This document shows, piece after piece, positions 1-11,693 of a stretch of DNA of 64,000 nt. Under the pieces are notes generated by a model, which had not been told where the DNA came from, searched no databases, and worked only from the letters and a program-made list of their open reading frames with translations. The stretch comes from Cocos nucifera (Eukaryota > Streptophyta > Magnoliopsida > Arecales > Arecaceae), in NCBI GenBank assembly GCA_006176705.1, contig QRFJ01000504.1, positions 177,861 through 241,860 on the forward strand, given 5' to 3'. The translations under genes were made by a program, and so were the position numbers. Every line of letters begins with the position of its first letter. Within the stretch, counting starts at the first letter, position 1.

Positions 1-1980
1 TTAGCCACGCAAGCACCTAGGCCTCTACCGATATCCACTCAGGCTGGATCTAGATATCTTCTCTTTCTTTATCATCTCTCCAGGTATCAAATCTAGATCT
101 GATTTAAAGGATCTTCAAAACTTCTTTCGAAGATCTGTAGTCGTCTCTTGTAGCGGTGCTGCCTTCTTCCTTTCTCGTCACCTTTCTTTTACTTGGATCG
201 CATCCAAACTGGAGCCCAAAATTCCTTGGACATAGAGAGGAGAGAGAGGACCAAAAGTTGGCATGGAGGAGGGAGAGGGGCAGCCTTAGGGCATGGGCTA
301 AGAGAGAAGTCTATAAAAGTTAGGTGCAGATAGGGTTTATTTATAGACCCTGCTGCGCCATGTAGTGCCACATTCATCCCGACCAATCACGTTGCTTCGT
401 GCAATCAGATCTAAATCTGATTGGTGGGATGATGTCACCTAATCCAATCAGATGAGAGCCCCCTTAATTCATCCTTAGATGGTGCCTAAGATTGGTCAAA
501 GTCTATTCCTAGGCGCCACCTAAGTAAAATCCAAGAAGCAACCTAGAGTCCCATCCGTATGCGACTCCAGTCATCCCTATCTATGGATGCATGCCTCCCT
601 AGGCATGCACCCCCTTCTTTCTAATTTCTAGCAAGGGGACAAGCCCCTATCTGCTCTCCTATGGGTGCATGACACATGGGTAGATGTCCAAGGGTCAAAG
701 GTCAACGTTTGACCAAAGTCAAAAGACAAGAATTAGTAGGTGATGGAAAATGGTAGGTGTTGTCTCAAATTTATCTCATAAATTAAGACAATCCTTTTCT
801 AACATGGACAAGGTTTAGTCAGATCAAGTAAAGATACCTGAGTGAGCACAAACACATTTGGCTCAGTGAAGATAACTTTTAATGATAGTAGAAGGACAAC
901 GTTAGGCTCAATCGTGTGCTAGCACGATTTTCTTGAACCTAATTGAATCTTATTCAAATCAATTAAACTGGATTAGTCCAATTGATGATATCTAGATCCA
1001 AACCCTTATTTATATGACCCAGTTAGGTTCAATTTTGTATGATAATGGGATATGTCATGATCTCTATCATTGATATCATCGAAACTTTTTTCGATGGATC
1101 AAAACTCTTCTGATTCAGACAACTAGAATGATCGATCATCTAAATTATTCTAATTGCTCCCAAAATCCACAAGTGACACCTAGCAGTATATGATGGCAAC
1201 CCATTAAAACTGAAAATGAACCTCTTGGTGCAGCTACTTGTGTGATTAAGTTTCTCTATCTTGAGCTCCGATCAGATTAGGGTTAAGGTGAACTCGTCAA
1301 ACCCTAATTTCTGTCATATGATTTAATTCGATTCAAGTCCGATGTAAAAATCTTAATAGAAACTCTTTCTATTATTTCACTCTGCTATGGCCATGGGCTT
1401 ATGGACTTGATTCTCATGATTATCATAGGGCTGCTCCTCATCCACCGAGGTAGATAGATTCCTTGGTGCAATCCAATTCCTACAATGAACATGCTATAGC
1501 CAACATACACCTCAAGATTCTAAATGGCTAGGAGACCGAGTCATGGTGTAGTCAAACTATAACACCCTCAAGATAAACTATCGATGCACCTTAGATCAAA
1601 GAACCAGACACACCACTACAACTTTGAGTCAGTCATCAATGAGAAGGTAGACTTTCTCATGACTGCTCGAGGTGATCACGCTCAGGACCCTCGTTCTCTA
1701 ACGAGTACCTATACTCTCACTTTGGTGTCTCTACACCATAGACTCAAGACTCATCTACTATAAAGAAGTGATTGTACATTAATCTTCCACATCAATCATC
1801 ATCCTCATGATGTTCCTACGGTTAAAAGCATTTTATGAATTAATAAATAAAAATTTTTATCTTAAATTTTCAACTCTTAAAAATATGAATTATCATTATC
1901 ATTAACTCAAGGAATGTATCATAGACATTAAATATACATTTATGATAGAAAATAACCCATTTTATTATTTATAGTCAAAA
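1..1980 (-). repeat. LTR-like block, probably copia type, incomplete
   Basis: No coding sequence was found. The block reads like the long, AT-rich LTRs seen elsewhere in this window. Its high-coordinate end has an AT-rich stretch, its middle carries short CATAGACTC-like motifs, and a TATA-like sequence lies at 338-345 on the minus strand. A second TATA-like sequence on the plus strand (about 311-318) makes the orientation uncertain. The low end runs off the window and no TG/CA terminus or target duplication was located. It could equally be the edge of an unrelated repeat. Confidence 0.35.
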
Positions 1981-1988
1981 TTATAATT

Positions 1989-2476
1989 TTGCCTCTAGAA
2001 GTGTATTACAAGTGTCAGTCAATTCTGGATTCTAGGGCACACATATCTAACAAGAAAATCGTATCAATACTAAGGTCCAACGAGCAGCAAAAATGGATGA
2101 TGAAGAGGAAGGTCTTACAGGAGGGTCTTGTGATTTCAGAGAGGCTCTGGCAAGAGAAGAAGAAGGGTCAGCGAAGGCAGCAAGGGATCTAAGAGATGCT
2201 TCAAGTATGGTGAAGTAGGGCACTTTAAGCGAGAATGTTTGCTTTGAAAGAAGTGCTACGAAGGAAAAAACTCAGATTTCATTGGTTCAGTCATTGAAAG
2301 TAAAGAGTTGGATGAGCTCTTGGTGGTCTTGGAGGAGCCTACGGGATGCAGTATATCCAAGATAATTTTGGAAGGATCCGTGGAGTGCGGAGGGTCTGAA
2401 GGGATAGGACGGTATCCGAGGTGCAGCAATAGGCTCAGTAGTGCAACATTGAATGGTTATCCTCAGGAGACTTGAT
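1989..2476 (+). pseudogene. LTR retrotransposon gag fragment with degenerate zinc knuckle
   Basis: A basic, lysine- and glutamine-rich stretch at 1989-2192 is followed, in another frame, by a CCHC-like knuckle at 2197-2238. That knuckle reads CFKYGEVGHFKREC, so the second cysteine of the usual CX2CX4HX4C pattern is tyrosine. The second frame then stays open apart from one TGA for about 80 codons, to a stop near 2476. In the family this domain belongs to the nucleocapsid part of Gag and binds element RNA. The frame change and the lost cysteine mark it as a dead copy. No protease or polymerase follows; the next recognisable item is an LTR at about 2985. I cannot tell copia from gypsy here, although the adjacent initiator-Met-type primer site favours copia. 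Confidence 0.5.
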
Positions 2477-2984
2477 TATAGAGTTGGCTTCTACAACATC
2501 AGGGAGACTTTGATTTCAGGTGGAGCATCGGATAGAGGTGGCTTCATAGATGGAGATAGATGTGACATGAGTTTAGAGCAGAGAGGTGCAAAAGGATCAA
2601 TATCCTAGCACCAACGTCAGAGATGCACAGTTCCAGGTGAGTAGCACGTGCGAGAGGATAAACAAAGTTCTAAGGAGACCATGTCAGGGTATGCAGCAAG
2701 TGTCAGTATTGGATTGCTATAAATTCTCTAAAAAAGTCTAGGATAGTTGATGCGGCTGCCAAGCAGAAGGGTGCTTACAACTCCAAGGATTATGCATAGA
2801 AGCAAGCCAAGGTCTTCAACGGTAGAGGTGGTCATCCCAAAGGCCTCAAAGGAAGCTCAGCAGTTGAAGAAGAATGACGGTGGCAAGGTATGCACAAGTA
2901 GCTATCAGGGCATGCATCGACAGTAGGTTCATGCAGGGAAACATTGCCAGATGTGCCAAGCCTTGAGTGCACCAGGGTGAAAAT
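2477..2984 (+). other. Degenerate internal retrotransposon sequence
   Basis: No sustained reading frame was found. The stretch lies between the gag remnant and the LTR start and ends in a purine-rich run (ACCAGGGTGAAAAT, about 2971-2984). That position suits a polypurine tract just upstream of an LTR. It is probably internal sequence left after a large deletion of pol. Confidence 0.35.
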
Positions 2985-3802
2985 TATAGAATTTGATGTC
3001 GTACTCCCAAGCCTTGGGAGGCTATAGGAGAAGCCAAGGTGTTGGCCATGGGAGACTAGAATGGGTGTGAGTCCTAGAGCTAGGATAGGAGTTATCCTAG
3101 GTAAAGACGGTGTGTAACCCTGCACGAACTTGAGGTTCAGGTGTGAGGACCTTGAGAGGCTTGGCAGGTGCTCTAGAGACTTGGGACACAAGGTGGAGTA
3201 AGGGACCAAAGTTAAGAAAAGAATCAGCCAAGATAAAGGGTTGACACATAGGCAGGCTAGCTCGAATACGCAGTCGAGCCAGCTCGGACTGAGGTCGAGG
3301 CAGCTCAGGGTGCAGTTTAGTTGATTGTCTCAAGCAAATAGAAGATAGGATTTGGATGAGATGTAGCCAAGCCAGCTCGACTCCTGACAGAGCTGGCTCG
3401 ACGATGGTGAATAGAATTGGATGGATTTTCTGTTTGGATCTAAGTTAGGCTTTTATCCTAGGATCTTAAGGCCTAGACCAATAAGATCTTAAGGGGGCTA
3501 ACTCATGTATGGATCGGATTCAGATCCGGAGATGAGAGCATGTGAGACATATGTATATGGACTCGATAAGTGCTTTCATGCATTGGATTAGCCTAGGAGA
3601 GTTTTTTAGCTGGGGTTTCGATTTATTAGGATTCATGTGGTATAGTAGAAATTCTAGGGTATATAAATCTAGGTATTGTATCTTTACAATAAAGTAGAAT
3701 ATAATTGAGCTTTTCTTCCTAAAACTCTCTACTCTTCGCTCTCTGGTTCTAACTTTAAGCCCCAGGTGCTGGCCATCTACTTTATTCTTCTTCTCTCCAA
3801 TA
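2985..3802 (+). repeat. LTR (about 0.8 kb) with TATA box and polyadenylation signal
   Basis: A TATA box (TATATAAA) lies at about 3660-3667 and an AATAAA signal at 3688-3693. A primer-binding-site-like sequence follows directly. The proposed start (TATAGAATTTGATG at 2985) would be a decayed TG terminus, and the end near 3802 (CCAATA) a decayed CA. The upstream part holds several GAGCCAGCTCG-like direct and inverted motifs (3250-3410). Boundaries are inferred from position only, because no second copy is in the window. Confidence 0.5.
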
Positions 3803-3803
3803 A

Positions 3804-3816
3804 TTGATGTCAGAGA
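3804..3816 (+). promoter_or_regulatory. Primer binding site, initiator tRNA-Met type (decayed)
   Basis: TTGATGTCAGAGAGG resembles the common plant primer site TGGTATCAGAGC and sits one or two bases after the LTR end. It indicates a plus-strand element whose internal region should continue to the right, but other sequence begins within about 40 bases. Confidence 0.45.
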
Positions 3817-3849
3817 GGTACCAAATCCAACACAGATAAAATTCCATTT

Positions 3850-5838
3850 TAAATGGGCGTGTTTCGATGGTGTTTGCTCATAGAATAGGATAAGAGTGAG
3901 TGGTTGAGAGGTTTTAACAATCCACTTGAATTCAAAATTCAGGTGGATGTTTTATCCATTTTCAGTGTCCCACCAAGTGGGTGACAAGCAGAAGGACTCT
4001 TTATGCACCCACTCTAAAATTTTTCCATGAAAAAGTGCAACAAAGCCATAAGAGGCTTGGGGAATGGATAAGGTTGGATTGGTTTCAACCTCCAACCATT
4101 TGCCTTTGAATTCAAAATTCAAGACAATTCATCCTAATCTAACTCTTGGACCAGATCAAAGGGACAAGAAGGGAGGGCATGCATTCTATTTTGGGTGTGG
4201 AAAATCTCATGCAAAACCAAAGTGTGGGTGAGAGAGGGCATGGAAAAGTCAAAGGTGGTGCAGGAAGTTTAAAATTCAAACTAGCTTTGAATTTTATCCA
4301 AATTGGTTTCAACCAAACCGATTTGTCTAGACCCAATTAGATTAGGATAAATCTAATCAAATTAGGCTTAACCAAACCTAATAAAATTTTAATTAAATTA
4401 AAAATTAATTAGATTTAATTTTTGATCAAATCAAGATGGAATCTTTCATAGCAATTAGGTCATCTCATGACCTGATCGGCTCAAATCCAATCGAATCAAA
4501 TTCTATTAGATTTGATCAAATTCTCATTGCTTAATCAAATTAAGCTAATCAACAATAAAATTGTTAATTAATCCTTTAATAAACATAGAGTCTCAATCGG
4601 ATGGGTGTTTAGACAATAGCGTTCCATTTACATGAAACTCTACATCGAAGAGTCACAAATCAATAGAACTCTTGACTGAAGTATCCCAAGCTAATGCAAC
4701 TGAAGATCACAGAGTCCCAGACTAGTGAGACTCTTGATCATAGAGTCTCAGACAAGTAGGACTCAAAGTTTTAGTCTAGTAAAACTTTTGGTCATAGAGT
4801 TTCAGTCCAATGTGACTCTTAACCATAGAGTCCCAGACCAGTGGAACTCCTTGTCACAAAGTCTCAGTCCAGTGGAACTCTTGACCACAGTATCCCAGAC
4901 CATTGAAACTCTTGATCAGCAAGCATATCAGGTAGGAACTTCTATTGTATGTGACCCCATAGGTTCGAATCCTAAGTTAGTAGCATAGGAACCAATTTCT
5001 ATACTAATCGATGTGACCATCTGGCAATGGTATCCGATGTCTGGATAGGTTGAATAGTCACAATGCAACATCGACAAACCTATGATATATGATTATCATT
5101 TAATTCATTCTCTTGATCTCAATGCTCAAAGGACAACTAGGGTTTACTGTCAATTCTAGAATCATCCATATTATATTTCAAAATTCAGTGTCCATCGAAT
5201 GGACCATCCCAACTAAGGTTTCACTAAATTAAAATACAGTGATGCACTTGCTCCAAAACTTAGAAGAATCAATCCCATCTTAACTCATGCACTAACTAAA
5301 TAAGTATTTGACTGCATCCAGAAGCCTTCCATCACTGAATTAGAAATTCAGATAGCCCGATACCAAAGTGCAGTGAGTTGCTTGAAAGTCATAGTGGTGG
5401 TCTCAGATCTAAGAGACACTTACACCCATATCCTTCACGAGCAACTCTTGACAGTAGAGAGCTCCATGGTTAGGTCATATTCAATGAAATATACCCCTAC
5501 ACTTCACCTGCATGCTATATCAGTATCTCTATACTCCTTGGTTAAGTGGACAACCAACTCATATGACATGCAACGACCTATACTCGATAACATTATCATC
5601 CTTGGTAACAACATATCATTTGATCACGAACAGAATTAAGAACTAAATGACAAATCTTCTTTTGTCAAGTTTAAATAGTCCTAAGGACTTCATCACAAAA
5701 GTGCTCATTATAGAAAAATATACAGAAAAGATGAAACGCCAAAATAGTAATTTTATTCATTAATAATTTAAATATAATTTATAATCATCTCAACCGTGTA
5801 CAACTTTGATGATTGGTTTTAGGATACAATACCCAACA
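3850..5838 (-). repeat. 3' LTR of copia-1
   Basis: Segments such as 4430-5838 align by eye with 8790-9987, for example the tracts around CATCTCATGACCTGAT and TGTGACCCCATAGGTT. The minus-strand start is TGTTGGGTATTG at 5838. The low end near 3850 is set by the approximately 2-2.5 kb LTR length of this family and by the end of the neighbouring element, so it may be off by 100 bases or more. Plus-strand open frames within it (about 4725-4988 and 5373-5639) have no recognisable protein similarity. Confidence 0.7.
4605..4920 (-). repeat. About 30-bp minisatellite inside the copia-1 LTR
   Basis: Roughly ten degenerate units of about 30 bases, each containing a CATAGAGTCCCAG-like core followed by an AGTGGAACTCTTGA-like segment. 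The same minisatellite appears in the 5' LTR (about 8850-9065) and, in the opposite orientation, in the related LTR at 25600-25800. It is therefore a family feature rather than a local accident. Confidence 0.7.
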
Positions 5839-6151
5839 AACTCCCACATAGACTAAAGCCAATCGACTAGTAGTGAATACCCATCTTTCATTTGTGATTA
5901 TCGAATTTTTTGATTTCGATGGCTTTAGTAAATGGGTTAGCCACGTTCTCCTTTCTATCGATTTTTTGAAGCTCAACATTATCTCATTCCACGATCTCTC
6001 GTACAAGATGGTAGTGATGCAGAATATGTTTGGTATGCTGATGTGCCTTCGATTCCTTCACTTGAGCTATGACTCCACTATTACCATAATAAAGTAGAAC
6101 TAGACCATCCAAAGAAGATGCCACTCCCAGCTTATCTATAAACTTCCATAG

Positions 6152-7602
6152 CTACAGAGCTTTTTTCACAGCATCGGATGCCATGACATACTCCACCTTG
6201 CACATAGAATTGGCTATAGTGTGCTGCTTGAAACTCTTCCAATAAATCACTCTACCATTTAGGATAAATAAATAACCTAACACACTCTTACTATCATCAT
6301 GATCTGACTGAAAATTAAAATTAGTATATTCCATAAGTTTCAAGTCAGCATCTCCATAAATGAGCCATTGATCCTTAGTATTTCTTAAATACTTTAGAAT
6401 TGTCTTTACAATCTTTCAGTAATTCTCATCCAGATCAGACTGGTACCTACTCACTATCCCTAGTGAGTATGCCACATCCAATCTCGTACACATTATGACG
6501 TACATAATAGAATCCACTATCGAAGCATATGGTATTCTACTCATACTCTCTCTCTCTTAAGGAGTTGTTAGATAATTTTTTTTCGAGAGAGTAATCCCAT
6601 GGCCTATTGAGAGATAGCCCTTTTTGAAATTTATCATACTGAACCACTTCAGCATGGTATCGATGTACATAGACTAGAATAACCTAAGCAACCTTTTAGA
6701 TCTATCTTTATAGATCTTCATCCTTAGGATGTAGAAAGTTTCTCCCAAGTTCTTCATAGAGAATTGAGATGATAGCCAAACCTTTACTCTCTGTAATGCA
6801 AAGATGTCATTCTTGATTAAGAAAATATCATCTATATATAGTATAAGAAATACAACTACATAACCATTAGCCCATTTATACATGCAAGGTTCCTCTCCAT
6901 TCTTAACGAAGCCATATGTTCTAATCATCTTATCAAAATGCATGTTCCAACTCGGAGATGCTTGCTTCAATCTATAGATGAATCTTTGAAGCCTGCACAT
7001 CTTGGATTCATCTATAGATGTGAAACCCTTAGGCTGTATCATATACACCTCTTCATCTAGCTCTCCATTTAGGAAAGCTAACTTCACATCCATCTGCCAG
7101 ATCTCATAGTCCAGATGTATTGCTATCGCAAGCATAATTCAAATGGACTTGAGCATTGCCATCGAGAAAAATATCTCATTATAGTCAATACCATAACGCT
7201 GATGATACCCCTTAGCAATTAGATGGGCTTTATAAGTCTCCACCTTCCCATCTATGTCTGTTTCTTTTTGAAAATCTACTTACACCCAATGAGTTTTATC
7301 CTTTTAGATGGATCAACCAATGTCCATACGCTGTTGACTTTCATGGACTCTATTTCAGACTTCATGGCTTCTAGCCACTTATCGAAGTTGGACCTCTGTA
7401 TGGCATCCATGTAGGTGATCGAATACTCATCGTTCTCATCGAGTTCAATAAAATCATCATCTCGGACCAAGAAATTATAATATCTATCCAATTGATATGG
7501 TACTCTACCAGATTTCTTTAAGGGTGCCTCTATAATGGGCTCTAGATCTAATCTTATCAAATCCAAATTTGTAGGTTTGCTAGAATGCATCGGTTCTTCC
7601 AC
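6152..7602 (-). pseudogene. Copia-1 reverse transcriptase and RNase H remnant
   Basis: Read on the minus strand, 7276-7602 carries the start of the copia reverse transcriptase (KWLEAMKSEIESMKVNSVWT). Then 6674-7135 carries the catalytic core, with WQMDVKLAFLNGELDEEVYM and the box YIDD (normally YVDD or YIDD). Finally 6152-6343 carries the RNase H motif SKSVLGYLFILNGRV. In the family these domains copy the element RNA to DNA and remove the RNA template. The pieces lie in different frames separated by stops, so the gene is dead. Order and spacing match Ty1/copia pol and its neighbour integrase upstream. Confidence 0.85.
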
Positions 7603-7791
7603 CTATCAAACTTCACCAAGCTTAACATTAGAGGCAGTTGTTCCTTCCATAAGAAAATTCTTTTCTAAAAAGACTGTCCTATTGCTGACGAATACCTTTT
7701 GTTCTTTAGCAAGGTAGAAGTAATATCCCCTAGTTTCCTTGGGGTATCCTATAAACAAGTATTTATCGAACTTAGATCCAAACTTTTTTAC

Positions 7792-8755
7792 CTATAAATA
7801 TTTGACATAAGTCAGACAATACCAAATCCTAAGGTGAGAGAGCATCGACTTACGCCCAGTCCATATCTCATATAAAATCTTTGCAATAGACTTGCTCAGA
7901 ACATTGTTCAAAACATAACAAGCAGTCTCAAGTGCATAACTCCAAAAAGAAATTGGTAGACTTGCAAATCCCATCATGGACCCAACCATGTCCAATAGGG
8001 TCCGATTCTTTCTTTTAGATACACCATTATGCTGTGGTGTTATAGGAAGGATCCATTGTGAGAGAAATTGGTAGACTTGCAAATCCCATCATGGACCGAA
8101 CGATGTCTAATAGGGTTCGATTCTTTCTTTCAGATACACCATTATGCTGTGGTGTTATAGAAAGGGTCCATTATGAGAGAATCTCATTCTCTCTTAGATA
8201 TGTTAAAAACTCATTAGAAAGATATTCACCTCCTTGATCTGATTGAAGAATTTTAATACTCTTTCTAAGTTATTTTTCTACCTTATTTTGATACCGTTTG
8301 AACATTTCAAACGAATCAAATTTACTCTTCATAAGATAAACATACCCATACCTAGATAGATCATCAGTAAATGTAATGAAGTAATAATACCCACCTCTAG
8401 CACATGTTCATAGGTCCACATATATCAGTATGTACTAGACTCAGAAGATCAATGGCCCGTTCACCCTTTTTAATAAAAGGTGATTTGATCATTTTACCAA
8501 GAAGATAGAACTTATAGGTAGTCAATGATTCACAATCATCGACATCAAGGATACATTCCTTGACTAACCTATTGATCCTATTCTTGTTTATATGACCCAG
8601 CCTATAGTGCCAAAGATAGGCTTCAATGATATTATATAGTTTTGAGCATTTATTTGACGTGTACATTACACTTATAGACTATGACAAAACATAAATGCCA
8701 TTCCTTAATTGTTCTTGCATTAGTTTGACATCATTCATAATGATATCACAAACAA
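7792..8755 (-). pseudogene. Copia-1 integrase remnant with GAG-pre-integrase domain
   Basis: On the minus strand, 8397-8666 has the zinc-binding start LWHYRLGHINKNRINRL and the first catalytic aspartate context VHTDICGPMN. The second half of the zinc finger has lost its cysteines (TYKFYLLGKM). The 7792-8082 part has PQHNGVSKRKNRTLL, where the family has Glu in place of the Lys after GVS, so the third catalytic acid is lost. The segment is duplicated in tandem (115 bp) at 7951-8180. Upstream the coding sequence stops abruptly at the LTR junction. The integrase would insert element cDNA into the genome; this copy cannot. Confidence 0.8.
7951..8180. repeat. 115-bp tandem duplication inside integrase
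   Basis: AATTGGTAGACTTGCAAATC begins at 7951 and again at 8066. The following ~110 bases are nearly identical, differing by a few substitutions. Because 115 is not a multiple of three, the duplication itself breaks the reading frame. The copia-2 element lacks it at the equivalent place, so it arose in this copy or its sublineage. Confidence 0.85.
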
Positions 8756-8764
8756 ATGATTAGT

Positions 8765-9987
8765 TAGGTCCAGGTCCTGATTAAATCAGGATTAAATCTT
8801 CCATAGCGATTAGATCATCTCATGACCTGATTGGATCAAATTCAAATAAATGAAACTCATGATCACAAAGTTCCAGACCAGTGGAACTCTTAATTATAAA
8901 GTCCCAGACAAGTAAGACTCAGAGTTCTAGCTCCATGGGACTCCCACTCAAAAAGTCCTAATCCTATGGGACTCTTGACCATAGAGTCTCAGTTCAGTAC
9001 GACTCCCATTCATAGAGTCCCAATCCAATGGGACTCTTGACCATAGAGTCCCAAACTCTTAATCAGCCATTAGATCATACAGAAACTCCTATTGTGTGTG
9101 ACCCCATAGGTTTAAATCCTAAGCTGGTAGCACAGAAATTAATTCCTATACTAATCGATGTGATCATCTAGCAATGTTACCCGACGTTCGGATAAGTGGA
9201 ATAGTCGCAACGCAATATCGACGAACCTATGGCATATGATTACCATATAATTCATCACCTTGACCTTAATACTCAAAGGACAACCTAGAGTTTATTGCCA
9301 ATCCTAAAAATTATCTACATTATATTTCAAAATTTAGTGTCCATCGAATGGACTACCCCAATCAAGATTTTGCTAAATTAAAATATAGTGATGCACTTGC
9401 TCCAACACTTGGAGGGATCAATCCCAGCTTGACTCATGGACCAACTAAACAAGTACTTGACTGCACCCAGAAGTCTTCCATCATTAAATTAAAAATTCAG
9501 ATAGTTTAGTATCAAAGTATAGTGAGTTGCTTACAAGTCATCGTTGTGGTCTCAAGTCTAAGGGACACCTAAAACCATATCCTTTGTTAGTAACTCTTGG
9601 CAGCAGAGAGCTCCATAGTTGGATCACGTTCAGTAAAATATATCCCTATACTTCACCTGCATGCTACACCAATATCTCTATACTCCTTGGTTAAGAGGAC
9701 AATCAATCCATATGACATGCAACGATCTATACTCGATAATGTTGTCATCCTTGGTAACAACATATCATTTGGTCACGAACGGATTTAAGAACTAAATGAT
9801 AAATTTTTCTTTGTCGAGTCTAAATAGTCCCAAGGACTTCATCACAGAAGAGTTCATTATAGAAAAATATACAAAAATGATGAAATGCTAGAATAATAAT
9901 TTTATTTATTAATAATTTAAGTATAATTTATAATTAGCTCAACTATCTATAACTTAGACGATTGATTTTAGGATACAATATCCAACA
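8765..9987 (-). repeat. 5' LTR of copia-1, truncated
   Basis: Homologous to the upstream-oriented part of the 3' LTR, including the minisatellite and the terminal TGTTGGATATTG (minus strand, from 9987). At about 1.2 kb against about 2.0 kb for its partner, it has lost its distal (R-U5) end together with the primer site and gag. Confidence 0.75.
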
Positions 9988-10120
9988 AATGAAACACCGT
10001 CAAACTTAAAAGCCTTAAACCTTCTATCCAACTCCTGCAAATAAGATTCAACCACCAGCAAGTCATTATAAATAACAGTCCACTCTCCGTAACAAACTCC
10101 AAGTGATCCGAACGACCTTC
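9988..10120 (+). repeat. Left piece of an older gypsy LTR (target of the gag-only element)
   Basis: Short unique-looking stretch ending in CCTTC. The same five bases follow the gag-only element at 17284-17288, so this piece and 17289-17564 were contiguous before the insertion. The left boundary is the end of copia-1. Confidence 0.5.
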
Positions 10121-11669
10121 TAATAAGTATCACAAATTTTTCAATAAAAGTATTAATTTAATAATTAATTTATTTTAATTTTAAAAATTAATAAATAATT
10201 TATACATATTTTTAAAAAATTAATATTTTTATTAATTAAAAAATTAATTAAAAATAAAAAAATAAAAAAATAAAATATTATTATCAGTAAAAATAGCTTA
10301 TTTTTTTATCATAATAAAATAAATTTGAAGTAAAATAAAGTTAAAATGGATCCAATATGAATTTTTTTAAAAAATAAAAAAAATTAGCTTAGTCGACTCA
10401 CCAAGCCAAGCTGCCAAGCCAACAAGCCACAAAGTCAGCCAAGCCATCTAGTGAGCCACTGACATTAGTTTTATCGCGGCTCATGGTAGACCTTTAAGCG
10501 AGGGCATTCTAATAATTTTGTAGGTCAAATGCGCGCTAATTGGTTATGGCTTTCAATATGCCAGGTCTACAGTGGTCCATGGGCACAATTTTGCATGATC
10601 TAATGGCTGAGGTTGATTTTGGTCCAGATCCAATGGCTATGGTGTTTTCTAGTTTGATTAAGGAGTCTACCAGCCTTCTTTGCTCGATCCAATGGCCATG
10701 AGCTCTTTTGGCAATGATCCAATGATCAGATCTTCTTCAAAACTCGATCCAACAGCTGTTATAGGCTTCCAATGCTGATTCAATGATCTAGAGCTTCATC
10801 TGATGGCCAGATCTCCTCCATCAAGTATGATTGGATGGCTAGAATCAAATCTAACTCAATCTGAGCTTATACATACTGGTTTTCGGCATTTTTTGGATCA
10901 TTGGATTTCCATCTGATGGCTAAACTTCATAGAACCTCCCAGGACACATCTAGATTATTTTTTAATCCAATTTTTATCAGAATTTTACTATTTTTGCCAA
11001 TCAGGCTCCTCTATAGTCCTATATTGTTTATAAAGAAGATCTCTAGTCCTCCAATACCTATAAATAAGACCTCAAGCCTCCAAATCAATCTGCCTTCAAT
11101 CCAAGTGCAGCTTTGGCACAAGATAGAACCATGCTCGTGTTGATGGTTGCTTTAAGACAAATGATACCGAGAGGAAGAGCAGGCTTTCTATACCATCTTT
11201 CTGCCAATGCCATTCCAAGATCGAGATCATTTGCTTCTAATTTTTCTTTCTTTTCTACTCTTTTTAATTTATATATTTTAACTTTGAATTAAATTTTAAT
11301 TAATGAAAATTTTTTTTTCTTACTCTTTAAATTTTAGTTCTTTATTTTCTACTCTTTAATTTTAATTATAAATTTAATTTTATTAAAAATAGATGCTAAG
11401 ATCTAAATAATAGATCTTAATACCAAAAATTTACTTTCATGCTATTTAATTTTCTATTATTTAATTTTATGCAAGTTAAAATTTTATTTTCTTACTTCAA
11501 AATATTTTTCTAAATTTTTTTTCTAAAAATCAATGATTTTAAAACTAAAATTCTACCTTCTCTGTGGATTCAACCCGACTCACTGCTTTCTACCTATTTT
11601 TAATTATTTAAGAAGTCAAAATTAAACTAATAAATATGATATCTTAATGACAACATTATGCTCTTATCA
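10121..11669 (+). repeat. 5' LTR of gag-only element 1
   Basis: 1549 bases, aligned by eye with 15729-17283. It begins with a very AT-rich stretch, then several GATCCAATGGC-like repeats (10560-10900), a TATA-like CTATAAATAAG near 11060, and ends CTCTTATCA at 11669. Confidence 0.85.
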
Positions 11670-11675
11670 CATTTT

Positions 11676-11693
11676 TGGCATCATTGCCAGAGA
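11676..11693 (+). promoter_or_regulatory. Primer binding site, tRNA-Asp type
   Basis: TGGCATCATTGCCAGAG matches the Athila-type site TGGCGCCGTTGCCGGGG, with differences mainly at CpG positions. It lies six bases inside the 5' LTR end. Confidence 0.7.

Larger units (their letters stand above)
3850..9987 (-). mobile_element. Ty1/copia retrotransposon, internally deleted (copia-1)
   Basis: Two related long repeats flank a minus-strand pol remnant in copia order (integrase, reverse transcriptase, RNase H). On the minus strand both LTRs start TGTTGG (high ends 9987 and 5838). A polypurine tract (TATGTGGGAGTT) directly precedes the 3' LTR. Gag, protease, the primer site and the distal end of the 5' LTR are missing: integrase sequence joins LTR sequence at about 8755-8765. 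The low-coordinate boundary is only approximate, and I could not match the flank after 9987 (AATGA) to a target duplication at the other end. Confidence 0.8.

Noticed and set aside
3860..4390. MITE or tRNA-derived SINE within the left part of the copia-1 LTR
   Set aside because: Short direct tracts (GAATTCAAAATTCA) are present but no terminal inverted repeats, A/B boxes, tail or target duplications could be found.
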